Shown: positions 8,014 to 15,690 of the stretch, in pieces
Layout: each line of letters begins with the position of its first letter
How positions within the stretch are numbered: the first letter of the stretch is position 1
Assembly (NCBI GenBank): GCA_947259405.1
Contig: CAMYLY010000012.1
Coordinates: 1-64,000 of the forward strand
DNA from: an uncultured Gemmatimonadales bacterium
GTDB lineage: Bacteria > Gemmatimonadota > Gemmatimonadetes > Gemmatimonadales > GWC2-71-9
DNA: 64,000 bases
Reading direction: 5' to 3'
The notes under the pieces: model-generated
Told to the model about the DNA's origin: nothing
What the model saw: the letters and a program-made list of their open reading frames with translations, nothing else
Database searches by the model: none
Made by a program: the position numbers and the translations under genes

Positions 8014-8681
8014 GTGAGCAAGGGACTCGCGTTGGCCTGACCCGAGACGAAATGGCGCAGCGCTGCGCGCTCGACATTCAGAATGGCTCCTATGTCAACC
8101 TCGGCATTGGCATCCCCGAGCGCGTTGCAGCCTACGTCCCACAAGGCCGCGAAGTGATCTACCACACTGAGAACGGCATGCTCGGCATGGGCCCCCCCCC
8201 CGAACCGGGTACGGGCGATCCAGAACTGATCAATGCCGGGAAGCAACAAGTGACGGCAAACCCCGGCGCGGCGTATTTCCACCACGCGGACAGCTTCGCG
8301 ATGATCCGGGGCGGTCATCTCGACGTGTGTGTCCTCGGTGCACTCCAGGTTTCTGAAAGAGGCGACCTCGCGAACTGGTCGACGGGCGCGCCGGATGCGA
8401 TTCCAGCGGTCGGAGGGGCCATGGATCTGGTTGCCGGCGTGAAGACGGTCTACGTGATTACGCAGCACACGACCAGGGATGGCGAACCCAAGCTCGTCGA
8501 GTCCTGCACCTTCCCGCTGACCGGGCTTGGCGTCGTCGATCGGATCTACACCGATCTTGCCGTCATCGACGTTGTCGAGGCGGGGTTCCAAGTCGTCGAG
8601 TTGAGTCCAGGAGTGAGTTTCGAAAGTGTTCAAGAGCGCACCGGGGCGAAGCTGATTCCGGGAGGGACGGATGGGAGCTGA
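8010..8681 (+). CDS. 3-oxoacid CoA-transferase, subunit B
   Basis: 223 residues from a GTG that overlaps the TGA of subunit A. Motifs YVNLGIGIPERVA and HTENGMLGMGP are present. The glutamate in ENG is the catalytic residue that forms the glutamyl-CoA thioester in family I CoA-transferases. INAGKQQVT, SFAMIRGGHLD and the VVGGAMDL-like block complete the family signature. A run of ten cytosines (8192-8201) encodes the PPP following ENGMLGMG. The frame is intact as read, but this homopolymer is a natural slippage and sequencing-error point. The 3' end overlaps the start of the aminotransferase by 11 bases. Confidence 0.92.
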   Translation: MSEQGTRVGLTRDEMAQRCALDIQNGSYVNLGIGIPERVAAYVPQGREVIYHTENGMLGMGPPPEPGTGDPELINAGKQQVTANPGAAYFHHADSFAMIRGGHLDVCVLGALQVSERGDLANWSTGAPDAIPAVGGAMDLVAGVKTVYVITQHTTRDGEPKLVESCTFPLTGLGVVDRIYTDLAVIDVVEAGFQVVELSPGVSFESVQERTGAKLIPGGTDGS

Positions 8682-10002
8682 ACCGGTAAAGGATTTACGT
8701 TCGGAGAGCGCCCGGTTGTATGAACGGGCACTCGAGATGTTGCCCGGAGGGGTGAGCCGCAACACTGTGTTGCGCAAGCCCCACCCGCTCTATGCCGACC
8801 ACGCGGCCGGCTGTCGCGTGACCGATATCGAAGGTGTCGAGCACATCGACTTCGCCAACAACATGGCGTCACTGATCCACGGTCACGCGCATCCAGCCGT
8901 GGTTGCGGCGGTCACCGAGCAGTTACAGAAAGGCACTGCGTTCTCGGAGGCCACCGAAGTCGAGGTGCGGTACGCCGAACATCTTCTCAGTCGGAACACC
9001 GCGTTCGAGAAGCTCAGGTTTGTGAATTCCGGTACGGAAGGGGCGATGGGCGCGTTGAAGGCTTCGCGGGCGTTCACCGGCCGCCCCAAGATCGCAAAGG
9101 TCGAGGGGGCCTATCACGGACAGTACGACTACGCCGAGGTGAGCCAAACCGCCACCCCTGAGAATTGGGGGCCCGTCGACACTCCCTGCAGTGTGCCCGT
9201 GGCCGACGGGACTCCACCGGCCGCGTTGGCCGACGTCGTCGTAATTCCATTCAACGACACCGAGCGGGCCCTGACCATTCTCGACAAGCACAAGGGCGAG
9301 TTGGCGTGTGTGCTCCTGGACCTCATGCCGCACCGTGTCGGACTGCGTCCGGCGAACCCCTCGTTCGTGACGGCGATGCGTGAGTGGACCGCGGCCGATG
9401 GTGCGCTCCTCGTGCTCGATGAGGTGATCACATTCCGCTGCGAGTTCGGCGGTGCCCAGACCTGGTACGACGTGACACCCGATCTGTCGGTGTTGGGGAA
9501 GTTGATTGGCGGCGGATTCCCGGCGGGCGCCATCGTGGGACGGGCGGAGGTGATGGATGTCATGAACCCTCTCGCCGAACACGTTCGCTTTCCCCACTCG
9601 GGCACGTTTTCGGCGAACCCCATCACCATGACCGCCGGCTTGACCACCATGGAGCTGTACGACGCGGCGGCGGTGCAGCACGTGAACATCCTGGCGACCC
9701 GCGCGAGAGAAGGTATTGAAGCGGCGATCCGCTCTACGGGCATACGGGCCTGCGTGACCGGCGGTGGCTCGCTGTTCCGGGTGCACTTCAAGGCAACGGC
9801 ACCGACTAACTACCGCGAGGCGTTTGCGACGCCTGAGGAGGGTCGGCAATTGAGGCTGCTGCTCGACCATCTCTTCGACGAGGGCCAGCTGATGATCAAC
9901 ACGTGTACGGCTGCGGTGTCAACGGTGATGGGCGAGTCGGAGATCGACACGCTCGTGGCGGCGATGGAGAGCGGCTTCGGGAAGATCCGCAACGCAGCCT
10001 GA
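8671..10002 (+). CDS. Class III PLP aminotransferase, GSAM / beta-amino acid aminotransferase-like
   Basis: 443 residues. The ATG lies inside the end of the CoA-transferase gene and is preceded by GGGAGGGACGG. It has the glutamate-1-semialdehyde aminomutase fold signature: PGGVSRN near the N-terminus, FVNSGTEGAMGALKASRAFTG, VLDEVITFR with the PLP-pyridine Asp, and LGKLIGGGFPAGA with the Schiff-base Lys. Tetrapyrrole GSAM has a different context, with hem genes. Beta-phenylalanine and other beta-amino acid aminotransferases belong to the same subfamily. Sitting behind an aminomutase and beside a 3-oxoacid CoA-transferase, a beta-transaminase producing a beta-keto acid is the most economical reading. 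That assignment is inference. Confidence 0.85.
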   Translation: MGAEPVKDLRSESARLYERALEMLPGGVSRNTVLRKPHPLYADHAAGCRVTDIEGVEHIDFANNMASLIHGHAHPAVVAAVTEQLQKGTAFSEATEVEVRYAEHLLSRNTAFEKLRFVNSGTEGAMGALKASRAFTGRPKIAKVEGAYHGQYDYAEVSQTATPENWGPVDTPCSVPVADGTPPAALADVVVIPFNDTERALTILDKHKGELACVLLDLMPHRVGLRPANPSFVTAMREWTAADGALLVLDEVITFRCEFGGAQTWYDVTPDLSVLGKLIGGGFPAGAIVGRAEVMDVMNPLAEHVRFPHSGTFSANPITMTAGLTTMELYDAAAVQHVNILATRAREGIEAAIRSTGIRACVTGGGSLFRVHFKATAPTNYREAFATPEEGRQLRLLLDHLFDEGQLMINTCTAAVSTVMGESEIDTLVAAMESGFGKIRNAA

Positions 10003-10101
10003 TCGAAGGCTGTGGGACGGTTGCGAGCCAGCATCCGACTTGGCTAGTCGAGCCGCGAAGGGGTACCGTCGGTGACCCACACCTTTCGAATCGAGGAATC
10101 C

Positions 10102-10572
10102 ATGCGTCGAACACATGCAGTTCTTGCCGGTGCGGTCGCCCTCGCGACTGTCACGTCCACGCTAGCGGCCCAAGAGCATTCGCCAGTCGTCGGTGCTTGG
10201 GTGGTGGAACAAGTGGAGTCTGAAGGGCAGACCATGAACCAGCCCGGCTTGATCATCTTCACGAGCACCCACTATAGCATCATGTTCGCGACCGGCGATG
10301 GTCCACGAGCACTGTACGAGGGTGAAGCGATGACGGACGCGGAGACGGTGGCCGCCTACGGCACGTTTGTGGCGAACTCAGGTCGCTATGAGGTGAACGG
10401 AAACGAGATCACGACGCGGGCGTATGTCGCAAAGGACCCGAATTACATGGGAGGCTGGCCTGACAACGCCGGGACGCTGCCGTTCAGCATTGACGGCGAC
10501 ACCATGCACCTCGAGTGGTTGACGTTCAGGTTCACGCTGCGGAAGGTGGAGGGCCAACCGGCACCCTGGTAA
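10102..10572 (+). CDS. Secreted lipocalin-like domain protein
   Basis: 156 residues. The start at 10102 is preceded by GAGGA, and a cleavable signal (hydrophobic core, then TLAAQ at about residue 24) follows. The mature protein begins SPVVGAWVVEQVES and contains GLIIFTSTHYSIMF, GRYEVNGNEITTRAY and a closing FRFTLRKVE strand. This matches the small secreted lipocalin-like family, in which a beta-barrel begins with a G-x-W motif. Such proteins are abundant in Gemmatimonadota and Acidobacteria; the ligand is unknown. It follows the aminotransferase by 99 bp on the same strand but has its own signal peptide and probably an unrelated role. Confidence 0.75.
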   Translation: MRRTHAVLAGAVALATVTSTLAAQEHSPVVGAWVVEQVESEGQTMNQPGLIIFTSTHYSIMFATGDGPRALYEGEAMTDAETVAAYGTFVANSGRYEVNGNEITTRAYVAKDPNYMGGWPDNAGTLPFSIDGDTMHLEWLTFRFTLRKVEGQPAPW

Positions 10573-10651
10573 GACACGCGAGAAGCTGCGTGAAACTCGG
10601 AGGTCGCCCAAGGTTACCAATGGAGTACCGATCCACGATCCAGAGGAAACC

Positions 10652-11566
10652 ATGCGATTTGTCATCGTCGCGCTTGGACTCGCGACGCCAGTCCCCGTCC
10701 TCGGGCAGGTCGACTCCACGTACTCGGCGGCCCGATCGGTCCTGACGCGCGTGACCGACACGGCCGCGGCACGTGCGGCGGGCTATGAACCGTTTCGGTT
10801 TCCCCGGGTGAAAGATCATACGCCGTTCCAAGGGCAGCATTGGATTCGGGACGACGTGCTGGATGCGAGGGACGTGGACCTTCGCCGGCCACCGTTCATC
10901 ATGTTTCTTCCGCGCAACGGCCAGCTCGTCCCCGTGGGCGTCGCGTACGGGCTCAACGTGAGGGGGTCGGAGCCGTTGCCCGGAGATCTTGTCGGCTACG
11001 ACGCGAAGTGGCATGCGCATCAGTGGTGCGAGGCCGTGCCGGGTGAGGGACTCGCGCTGGCCGACGGATATGAAGATTGCCTTGATCGCGGTGGCCGGCC
11101 CCATCCCGAACAGACAACGATGGTCCACGTGTGGACGGTCGAAACGCCCGATGGACTCTACGCGCACGACAATCCATTGCTTCCCTTCATGGCGCTCGGC
11201 ATGTCCGGGCGCTACGAGTCGTTTCACGGTTCCGAGAGTCACGACGCCCGAGTGTTAGCGCTGGCCTTGGGCGAGACCTACGGCGCGCAGCTGCATTACG
11301 CGCGGCTGATCGAGCGTATCGGCGCTTCGTCGACCGATCGAACAGAGCTGGACGGCCATCGCGCAACGCTGCGCGAGATCGCGAAGACGCTTGAGATGGC
11401 TGAGCAGGACGAAAACCAAGAAAAGTACGAAGCCGCGAAGCTCCGGGCTCTCGAGGTGTTTGAACTGATGACGGACGTGTACCGAAGTGCGGCACCCTCG
11501 TCCGAGTTGCGCGACCAACTCAACCGACAACTCGAGGCTGCGGCGTCATCTCACAGCTGGCATTAG
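10652..11566 (+). CDS. Secreted protein with His/Trp-rich putative metal site
   Basis: 304 residues with a clear signal peptide (MRFVIVALGLATPVPVLGQ). The middle region contains KWHAHQWCEAVPGEG followed about 45 residues later by TTMVHVWTVETPDGLYAHDN. These His-rich strands resemble a metal-binding site but do not match a family I can name. The C-terminal third (from about residue 200) is helical, with Glu/Lys-rich repeats (EMAEQDENQEKYEAAKLRA), probably a helical bundle or coiled coil. It lies 79 bp after the lipocalin-like gene. Function unknown; periplasmic or extracellular location is inferred from the signal. Confidence 0.65.
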   Translation: MRFVIVALGLATPVPVLGQVDSTYSAARSVLTRVTDTAAARAAGYEPFRFPRVKDHTPFQGQHWIRDDVLDARDVDLRRPPFIMFLPRNGQLVPVGVAYGLNVRGSEPLPGDLVGYDAKWHAHQWCEAVPGEGLALADGYEDCLDRGGRPHPEQTTMVHVWTVETPDGLYAHDNPLLPFMALGMSGRYESFHGSESHDARVLALALGETYGAQLHYARLIERIGASSTDRTELDGHRATLREIAKTLEMAEQDENQEKYEAAKLRALEVFELMTDVYRSAAPSSELRDQLNRQLEAAASSHSWH

Positions 11567-11714
11567 TCCTGGCGAACCTTGGCACGACTAACCGCTCGCG
11601 ACTTCTTGACGTTGTTGTGGCGTGTCACATCGTATACGACGGGTGAATAGCACTTTGAACTCAGCGACCTAGGGGCAAGGGATGCATGTCCCGGGGGCCT
11701 CGCTGCCCCGTGTC

Positions 11715-11993
11715 TCAAGTGGAGTCCCCCGGTTCGAGGCCCCTCTTTGACCTGACGTCGGAGAGCATGCGTTCGGTGAAGTCCACACGCTCGTGGAGTT
11801 CGGCGACGTCATCGCGGATCAATCCGACTTCGTCATGCAGTTCCTGCACGGCTTCGAGAAGGCGGTCGCTCCCACCGCCGGGCGTTTCTCGCATCTTCAA
11901 CTTGTGATTCGACCAGGTCTTCAGCCCCATGAGGCTAAAGAAACCGACAATGGCCAGTATAGGGACGAATATTCCTAGTATCTCTGGACCCAT
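11715..11993 (-). CDS. PspB-like membrane and coiled-coil protein
   Basis: 92 residues from an ATG preceded by AGGAAGG. One N-terminal helix (about residues 4-22, ILGIFVPILAIVGFFSLMG) is followed by a basic juxtamembrane stretch and a heptad-like C-terminal helix (LLEAVQELHDEVGLIRDD, then ELHERVDFTERML). The organisation and the coiled-coil ending in RML resemble PspB, the inner-membrane regulator of the phage-shock response, although residue-level identity is modest and no pspA or pspC is adjacent. It could equally be a generic single-pass coiled-coil protein. Confidence 0.6.
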   Translation of the reverse strand: MGPEILGIFVPILAIVGFFSLMGLKTWSNHKLKMRETPGGGSDRLLEAVQELHDEVGLIRDDVAELHERVDFTERMLSDVRSKRGLEPGDST

Positions 11994-12277
11994 GGTACTT
12001 CCTTCCTGACGACGTCGCTCGTTCGATCTGCGCGTCGTTGGACATCCGTGACAAGCTAAAGGGTGGTTTGTAGACCCGGTGCCGGCAAGAGGCGCGGCCT
12101 TGTGAAAGTGATTCGGTCCGTAAGGGCTGCCTAGACGAGGGCTTGAGGGCTTCTCTCCAGATGATTGGTGGATAATTGGTCGAACGATCCTAATGTCCTC
12201 CGTCACACGCACTCATAGCCAATAGGAGTACGGCCGAGCTACCTTTACCTCCCCATCAATTCCCCGGAGGCCCTCCC

Positions 12278-12904
12278 ATGAAGATGACCCGCTTTTCTCC
12301 CTTCGTCGTAAGCGCGTTTGCACTTGCGACCGTCGGCTGTCAGGACGCCACCCCAGGCCCCACGGCACCCGACGCACCGTTGTTCAACTTCTCCAACGGG
12401 CCTGGCAATCCCGGCAACTCCGGCGTCATCCGGTTCCAAGACACCTTCGGTTTTATCAGCTGGGATGACAACCTCCTTGCCTTTCACATACGGGCGGACG
12501 AGCTTCCAGCCTGTGGCGGGTCCCCGGTGGATGTGTTGGCCGACTTTCAGATCGTCACGAACCCGGCAGAAATAACGCAAGGGACGTTTCATTATGTTGA
12601 TGCGCCGATCTTTGTCTATCGGACGTCGGATGTCCTCGCCCTCCTTCTCCTCGAAGACCCCACCGATGAGGAAATACTGGCATTGTGCACGATCGTCGAA
12701 AATGATTGGCTCTATCGGGGAACGCACAGCCTGACGGTCGTGGGGGCGTTTTCGCCTCCGGTTTTGGGCTGGAAGGGACACGGCAACGTCTACGATCCGG
12801 CCGGTGATCCGTTCCGCTACGGCGAGCATTTTACCGTCGTCTTCAATAGCCGGGGCGTCACAGAGCGCGGTGGTATCAGCGTCCATTCGACCGGAGGCAA
12901 CTAG
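12278..12904 (+). CDS. Lipoprotein, unknown function
   Basis: 208 residues. The N-terminus is a lipoprotein signal with LATVGC at residues 19-24 (Cys at about 24), followed by a Pro/Ala spacer and a Gly/Asn-rich linker (NGPGNPGNSG). The mature domain is predicted mostly beta, with acidic and aromatic residues, and ends in a strand block around FTVVFNSRGVTERGG. No named family is recognised. It starts 11 bp after a GGAGG-type site and is followed by a strong terminator at 12940..12980, so it is probably monocistronic. Confidence 0.65.
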   Translation: MKMTRFSPFVVSAFALATVGCQDATPGPTAPDAPLFNFSNGPGNPGNSGVIRFQDTFGFISWDDNLLAFHIRADELPACGGSPVDVLADFQIVTNPAEITQGTFHYVDAPIFVYRTSDVLALLLLEDPTDEEILALCTIVENDWLYRGTHSLTVVGAFSPPVLGWKGHGNVYDPAGDPFRYGEHFTVVFNSRGVTERGGISVHSTGGN

Positions 12905-12939
12905 TAAAGTCGGTTCAACATTGATGGCGGAAGGGCGTA

Positions 12940-12980
12940 AGCGACAAGAAAGCGGGCCACGGCCCGCTTTTCTTGTCGCT
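12940..12980. terminator. Strong bidirectional intrinsic terminator
   Basis: A nearly perfect inverted repeat of about 18 bp (agcgacaagaaagcgggc and its complement with one extra base) surrounds a four-base loop. It carries A-rich and T-rich tracts on either side of the GC core. It lies between the plus-strand lipoprotein gene and the converging minus-strand gene at 13011, so it can terminate both. Confidence 0.9.
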
Positions 12981-13010
12981 GATTTTGTCCCTCGATGAGG
13001 CACCGGCCTT

Positions 13011-13382
13011 CTACGCTCGCGTGGCGTACCAGGCGGCGATCGCGATGACGGCAAAGACCGGCCACGCAAAGTGACGACCGCGAGTCGTGATGGCCGTGAC
13101 GAAGGCGGTCGCGGCGAAGGTGCCGGCAATGCCGGCCCCGAGGGCTCTGACCGACGCGCCTTGCGCCAGAAGAACGATGAGTACCGCAAACCCGAGCCAG
13201 GCAATGGTCGTGAGGTGCCAGGCGAAGCGCAGTGTGCGACGAGTGAACCAATCGCTGCCAAAGAGGTGCGGGAGGTTTTCTCGGCGAAACAAACGGATGA
13301 GAATGTAGCGCTCGCCGAGGTAGGAATGTGCGATGCCGATGGCGACCGCGAGCGTGGCGCCGACGATTGCCGCCGCGCTCAC
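13011..13382 (-). CDS. Four-helix inner-membrane protein
   Basis: 123 residues from a GTG that overlaps the TGA of the VOC gene (GTGA), so it is translationally coupled to it. Four hydrophobic helices are visible (about 2-20, 49-70, 75-97 and 103-118). A conserved-looking basic amphipathic segment, YILIRLFRRENLPHLFG, sits between helix 1 and helix 2. The family is not recognised. The pairing with a VOC-type enzyme gives no clear functional hint. Confidence 0.65.
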   Translation of the reverse strand: MSAAAIVGATLAVAIGIAHSYLGERYILIRLFRRENLPHLFGSDWFTRRTLRFAWHLTTIAWLGFAVLIVLLAQGASVRALGAGIAGTFAATAFVTAITTRGRHFAWPVFAVIAIAAWYATRA

Positions 13383-13819
13383 TGCGCCTGCACCGTCTCC
13401 CACGGATCGTAGCTCCCGAAATTCCAGATGTGCCCCTCGAGATCTCGACACGTGTAGAGTCGACCGCCGTGATCTTGATCTTTCGGTGCTACAACGACCG
13501 TAGCCCCCGCCGCCACCGCGCGGTTATGATGTGCGTCCACGTCGTCGACGATGACGTACGCGCTTTGCGTGACCCGACCCGTGGCGGATTCCATCGGGCC
13601 TTGGAGCGTGTCGTACTCGTCCTCGCGGGCAGAGCCCATCATGATCATCCCGTTGCCAAAGACCAACTGCGCGTGAGCGATGCCGCCGTGGTCGTCCGGC
13701 ACCACGAGGTGCTCCTCGAAGCCGAAAGCTTTACGGAGCCACTCGAGCGCCGCCGGTCCGTCACGATATCGCAGGGCTGGGATGATGGTTGCTGTGGTGT
13801 CCTTCGTGTTCGCCGGCAT
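13379..13819 (-). CDS. VOC-superfamily (glyoxalase/PhnB-like) protein
   Basis: 146 residues from the ATG at 13819, where homology begins with TIIPALRYRDGPAALEWLRK. This is the typical opening of YjdN/PhnB-like VOC proteins. It continues with FGFEEHLVVPDD, HAQLVFGNGMIMMGS and a C-terminal module, YTCRDLEGHIWNFGSY. The paired beta-alpha-beta-beta-beta modules usually bind a divalent metal through His and Glu residues; HAQLVF and GHIWNF fit two of the ligands. Substrate unknown: related proteins include glyoxalases, extradiol dioxygenases and antibiotic-resistance proteins. It forms a two-gene unit with the membrane protein at 13011..13382. Confidence 0.85.
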   Translation of the reverse strand: MPANTKDTTATIIPALRYRDGPAALEWLRKAFGFEEHLVVPDDHGGIAHAQLVFGNGMIMMGSAREDEYDTLQGPMESATGRVTQSAYVIVDDVDAHHNRAVAAGATVVVAPKDQDHGGRLYTCRDLEGHIWNFGSYDPWETVQAQ

Positions 13820-13993
13820 GGATCCGCTTGCCTCCCAATGCGTGGTTCGGCGCAAGGAACGTATGGCGTGGCCCTCCCCGCCGGTAGGGCTTCGTGTGGC
13901 GCCTGGGTCGCGCTCGTCAACTCGCTCTGGTAGGCCCGGGCGGTGTCCTGCGACGCGATCAGATCCGTCGCTCGAGAACTCGACCACTCGCGC

Positions 13994-15400
13994 CTACGGA
14001 TACCGCCCGCTGCGAAGAACCGCCGCCACGGCCTCCATTCCGGGATCCCGTCCCGCCGCATAGGCGTCGAAGGTCCACGGCGCGTCGATGTCGGGTGACA
14101 GTGTCGGAACCGCGATCGGGTTACGCACCACCGGGCCATGACAATCGGGCTTCCCGACGCACCCAGTCCGATAGTCGTGCCGTTCGGTCGCATTGAGAAT
14201 CATCGCCCCGGTGTTCGGTAGGGTGACGATACCACCCTCGGAGAAGAACTCCAGGCGATCGCCGGGCCCCTCGCCGATGAGGGTCACGCGGTCGGGTGCC
14301 GCTTGTTCGAGGTAGCCGATACTGGAGATGGCCGCTGAAAACGTCCACGGACTCATGAGGACGAAGATGCGCCCGGCTACGAGATCCGGCAGCGACTTCA
14401 TGAAGTTGCGCGTCGTATTCAGATCACCGCCACCATTCAGCCGCATGTCGAGGATGAGGTGTTGGCGACCTCGGGCCTCGATGGAGTCCGTAAGCTCCCG
14501 GAGGGCGATTCCGATCTGTCGTTCGGGGCTGCTGTTGTTCCGCCGGAGTTCGACCACCGTGGCGTCGAGTTCCGGCACGTCGCGAGAACGAAACAACTCG
14601 TTCACGTCTTGCAGGGACCATGGTACGTGTCCAGGATCCAGTAACGCCCGCCACGATCCCCGTTCCTGGGGGAAGAGCACGGGTGAGAGCCACCGGCTAG
14701 CGCCAGCTCTCACGCGGTCGGGGTTCGCTGGTTCGGCGTCGAACCGACGCTCGACACGACGCTGATCCATTGTCTCGAACTCGTACAGCGCACCGTCGGC
14801 CTCTTCGAGCAATCCCATTGCGTGCATCTGCTCCGGGCTCTCGATGAGGTAGTGCGCGTTGCGGTCGCGCCAGGCCGAAACGCCGCCAGACAACGTTCGA
14901 GCGGAGTCTCGGATCTCGGCAATCGGGATCCCGGCGACCGACACGATGCGCGCCCCGAGCAGGTCGGCATGGGCCTCGGTTGCTCTGAGGACCAAGAAGT
15001 CGCGCTCGAAGGGCGTCAGGCGAATCGGGACCCGGTTGAAGCGTCGAGAGCGCGGCCCTGCGAATGCCGCCGTGTGACCGTTGTCGGCCAGCGCCACCAC
15101 TTGGGCGAGCGTCAGCTCGAACTGCGCCGCACTGATGCGGCCGAGGTTGGCCTCCAACTCCCTGAGCCGCGCTTCGGCATGCGCGCGGGCGTCGGCCGAA
15201 TACGCCTTGTCGACCTCGAGGAATTGCGTGCGGAACGCCGCGAGATCGGCTTCCAGCTGTTCGACAGTGAGCGCGTGGTGTGCGGGATCCGTTTGTGCTC
15301 GGGCGTCCGAGATTCCCCCAACCGCGGCGAAAAGCAGCAGGCAAGTGCTGAGCAGTGATTCCGGCGATCGCGATGTTGTTGCCTTGGTGAACGTGAGCAT
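13994..15400 (-). CDS. Secreted S41-family (tail-specific protease-like) peptidase
   Basis: 468 residues with an N-terminal signal that ends near SDARAQ. The N-terminal half is helical and includes a small Gly-rich substrate-binding region. The C-terminal half has the S41 core: LILDMRLNGGGDLN, FVLMSPWTFSAAISSIGYLE and VTLIGEGPGD. The serine in TFSAA aligns with the nucleophile of C-terminal processing peptidases and retail peptidases. No PDZ domain is obvious. This is probably a periplasmic or extracellular peptidase of the CtpA-related, PDZ-lacking type. It faces away from the DadA-like gene across a low-complexity spacer. Confidence 0.8.
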   Translation of the reverse strand: MLTFTKATTSRSPESLLSTCLLLFAAVGGISDARAQTDPAHHALTVEQLEADLAAFRTQFLEVDKAYSADARAHAEARLRELEANLGRISAAQFELTLAQVVALADNGHTAAFAGPRSRRFNRVPIRLTPFERDFLVLRATEAHADLLGARIVSVAGIPIAEIRDSARTLSGGVSAWRDRNAHYLIESPEQMHAMGLLEEADGALYEFETMDQRRVERRFDAEPANPDRVRAGASRWLSPVLFPQERGSWRALLDPGHVPWSLQDVNELFRSRDVPELDATVVELRRNNSSPERQIGIALRELTDSIEARGRQHLILDMRLNGGGDLNTTRNFMKSLPDLVAGRIFVLMSPWTFSAAISSIGYLEQAAPDRVTLIGEGPGDRLEFFSEGGIVTLPNTGAMILNATERHDYRTGCVGKPDCHGPVVRNPIAVPTLSPDIDAPWTFDAYAAGRDPGMEAVAAVLRSGRYP

Positions 15401-15524
15401 CGAGACGACTCGCTCGTTTGGAGATCAATGGTGTCGGTGGTCTGGAGGTTATACGCATGGAAGCTGCGTGAGTTTCGACAGGACGCGCGGGTTGCGGCGA
15501 ACGCCTCTTGGGGTATGGTTGCGG

Positions 15525-15572
15525 CCACCCTCCCACCCTCCCACCCTCCCTCTCTCCCTCTCTCCCTCTCGC
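15525..15572. repeat. Pyrimidine-rich tandem tract
   Basis: Three copies of a 7-8-nt cctccca/caccctc unit pass directly into about three copies of tctctccc. The tract lies between the start of the S41 peptidase and the end of the DadA-like gene. It is one of several gene-boundary tandem tracts in the window, with a unit different from the others. Confidence 0.8.
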
Positions 15573-15690
15573 ACATGAGACCGGTAACGGTCCTACGGCC
15601 TTGCCGAGTAACGTCTTCGGTTCGCTGTACGCTGTGCAAGTGAACTACCGTTTACGCGTTCGAAGCTGAGCCGAAAATGTCTTTCCTGGA

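Noticed and set aside
8923-9870. A 315-codon minus-strand frame opposite the aminotransferase
   Set aside because: Shadow frame; the plus strand carries clear PLP-enzyme motifs.
11721-11750. Sequence gtcccccggttcgaggcccc, resembling part of the tRNA T arm and a possible attachment site
   Set aside because: Only about 8 bases match exactly and it lies inside a coding gene (PspB-like protein end), so it is not a credible att repeat.
12245-13261. A 338-codon minus-strand frame
   Set aside because: It runs through a strong terminator hairpin and two real genes, with Arg/Pro/Ser-rich noise as translation.
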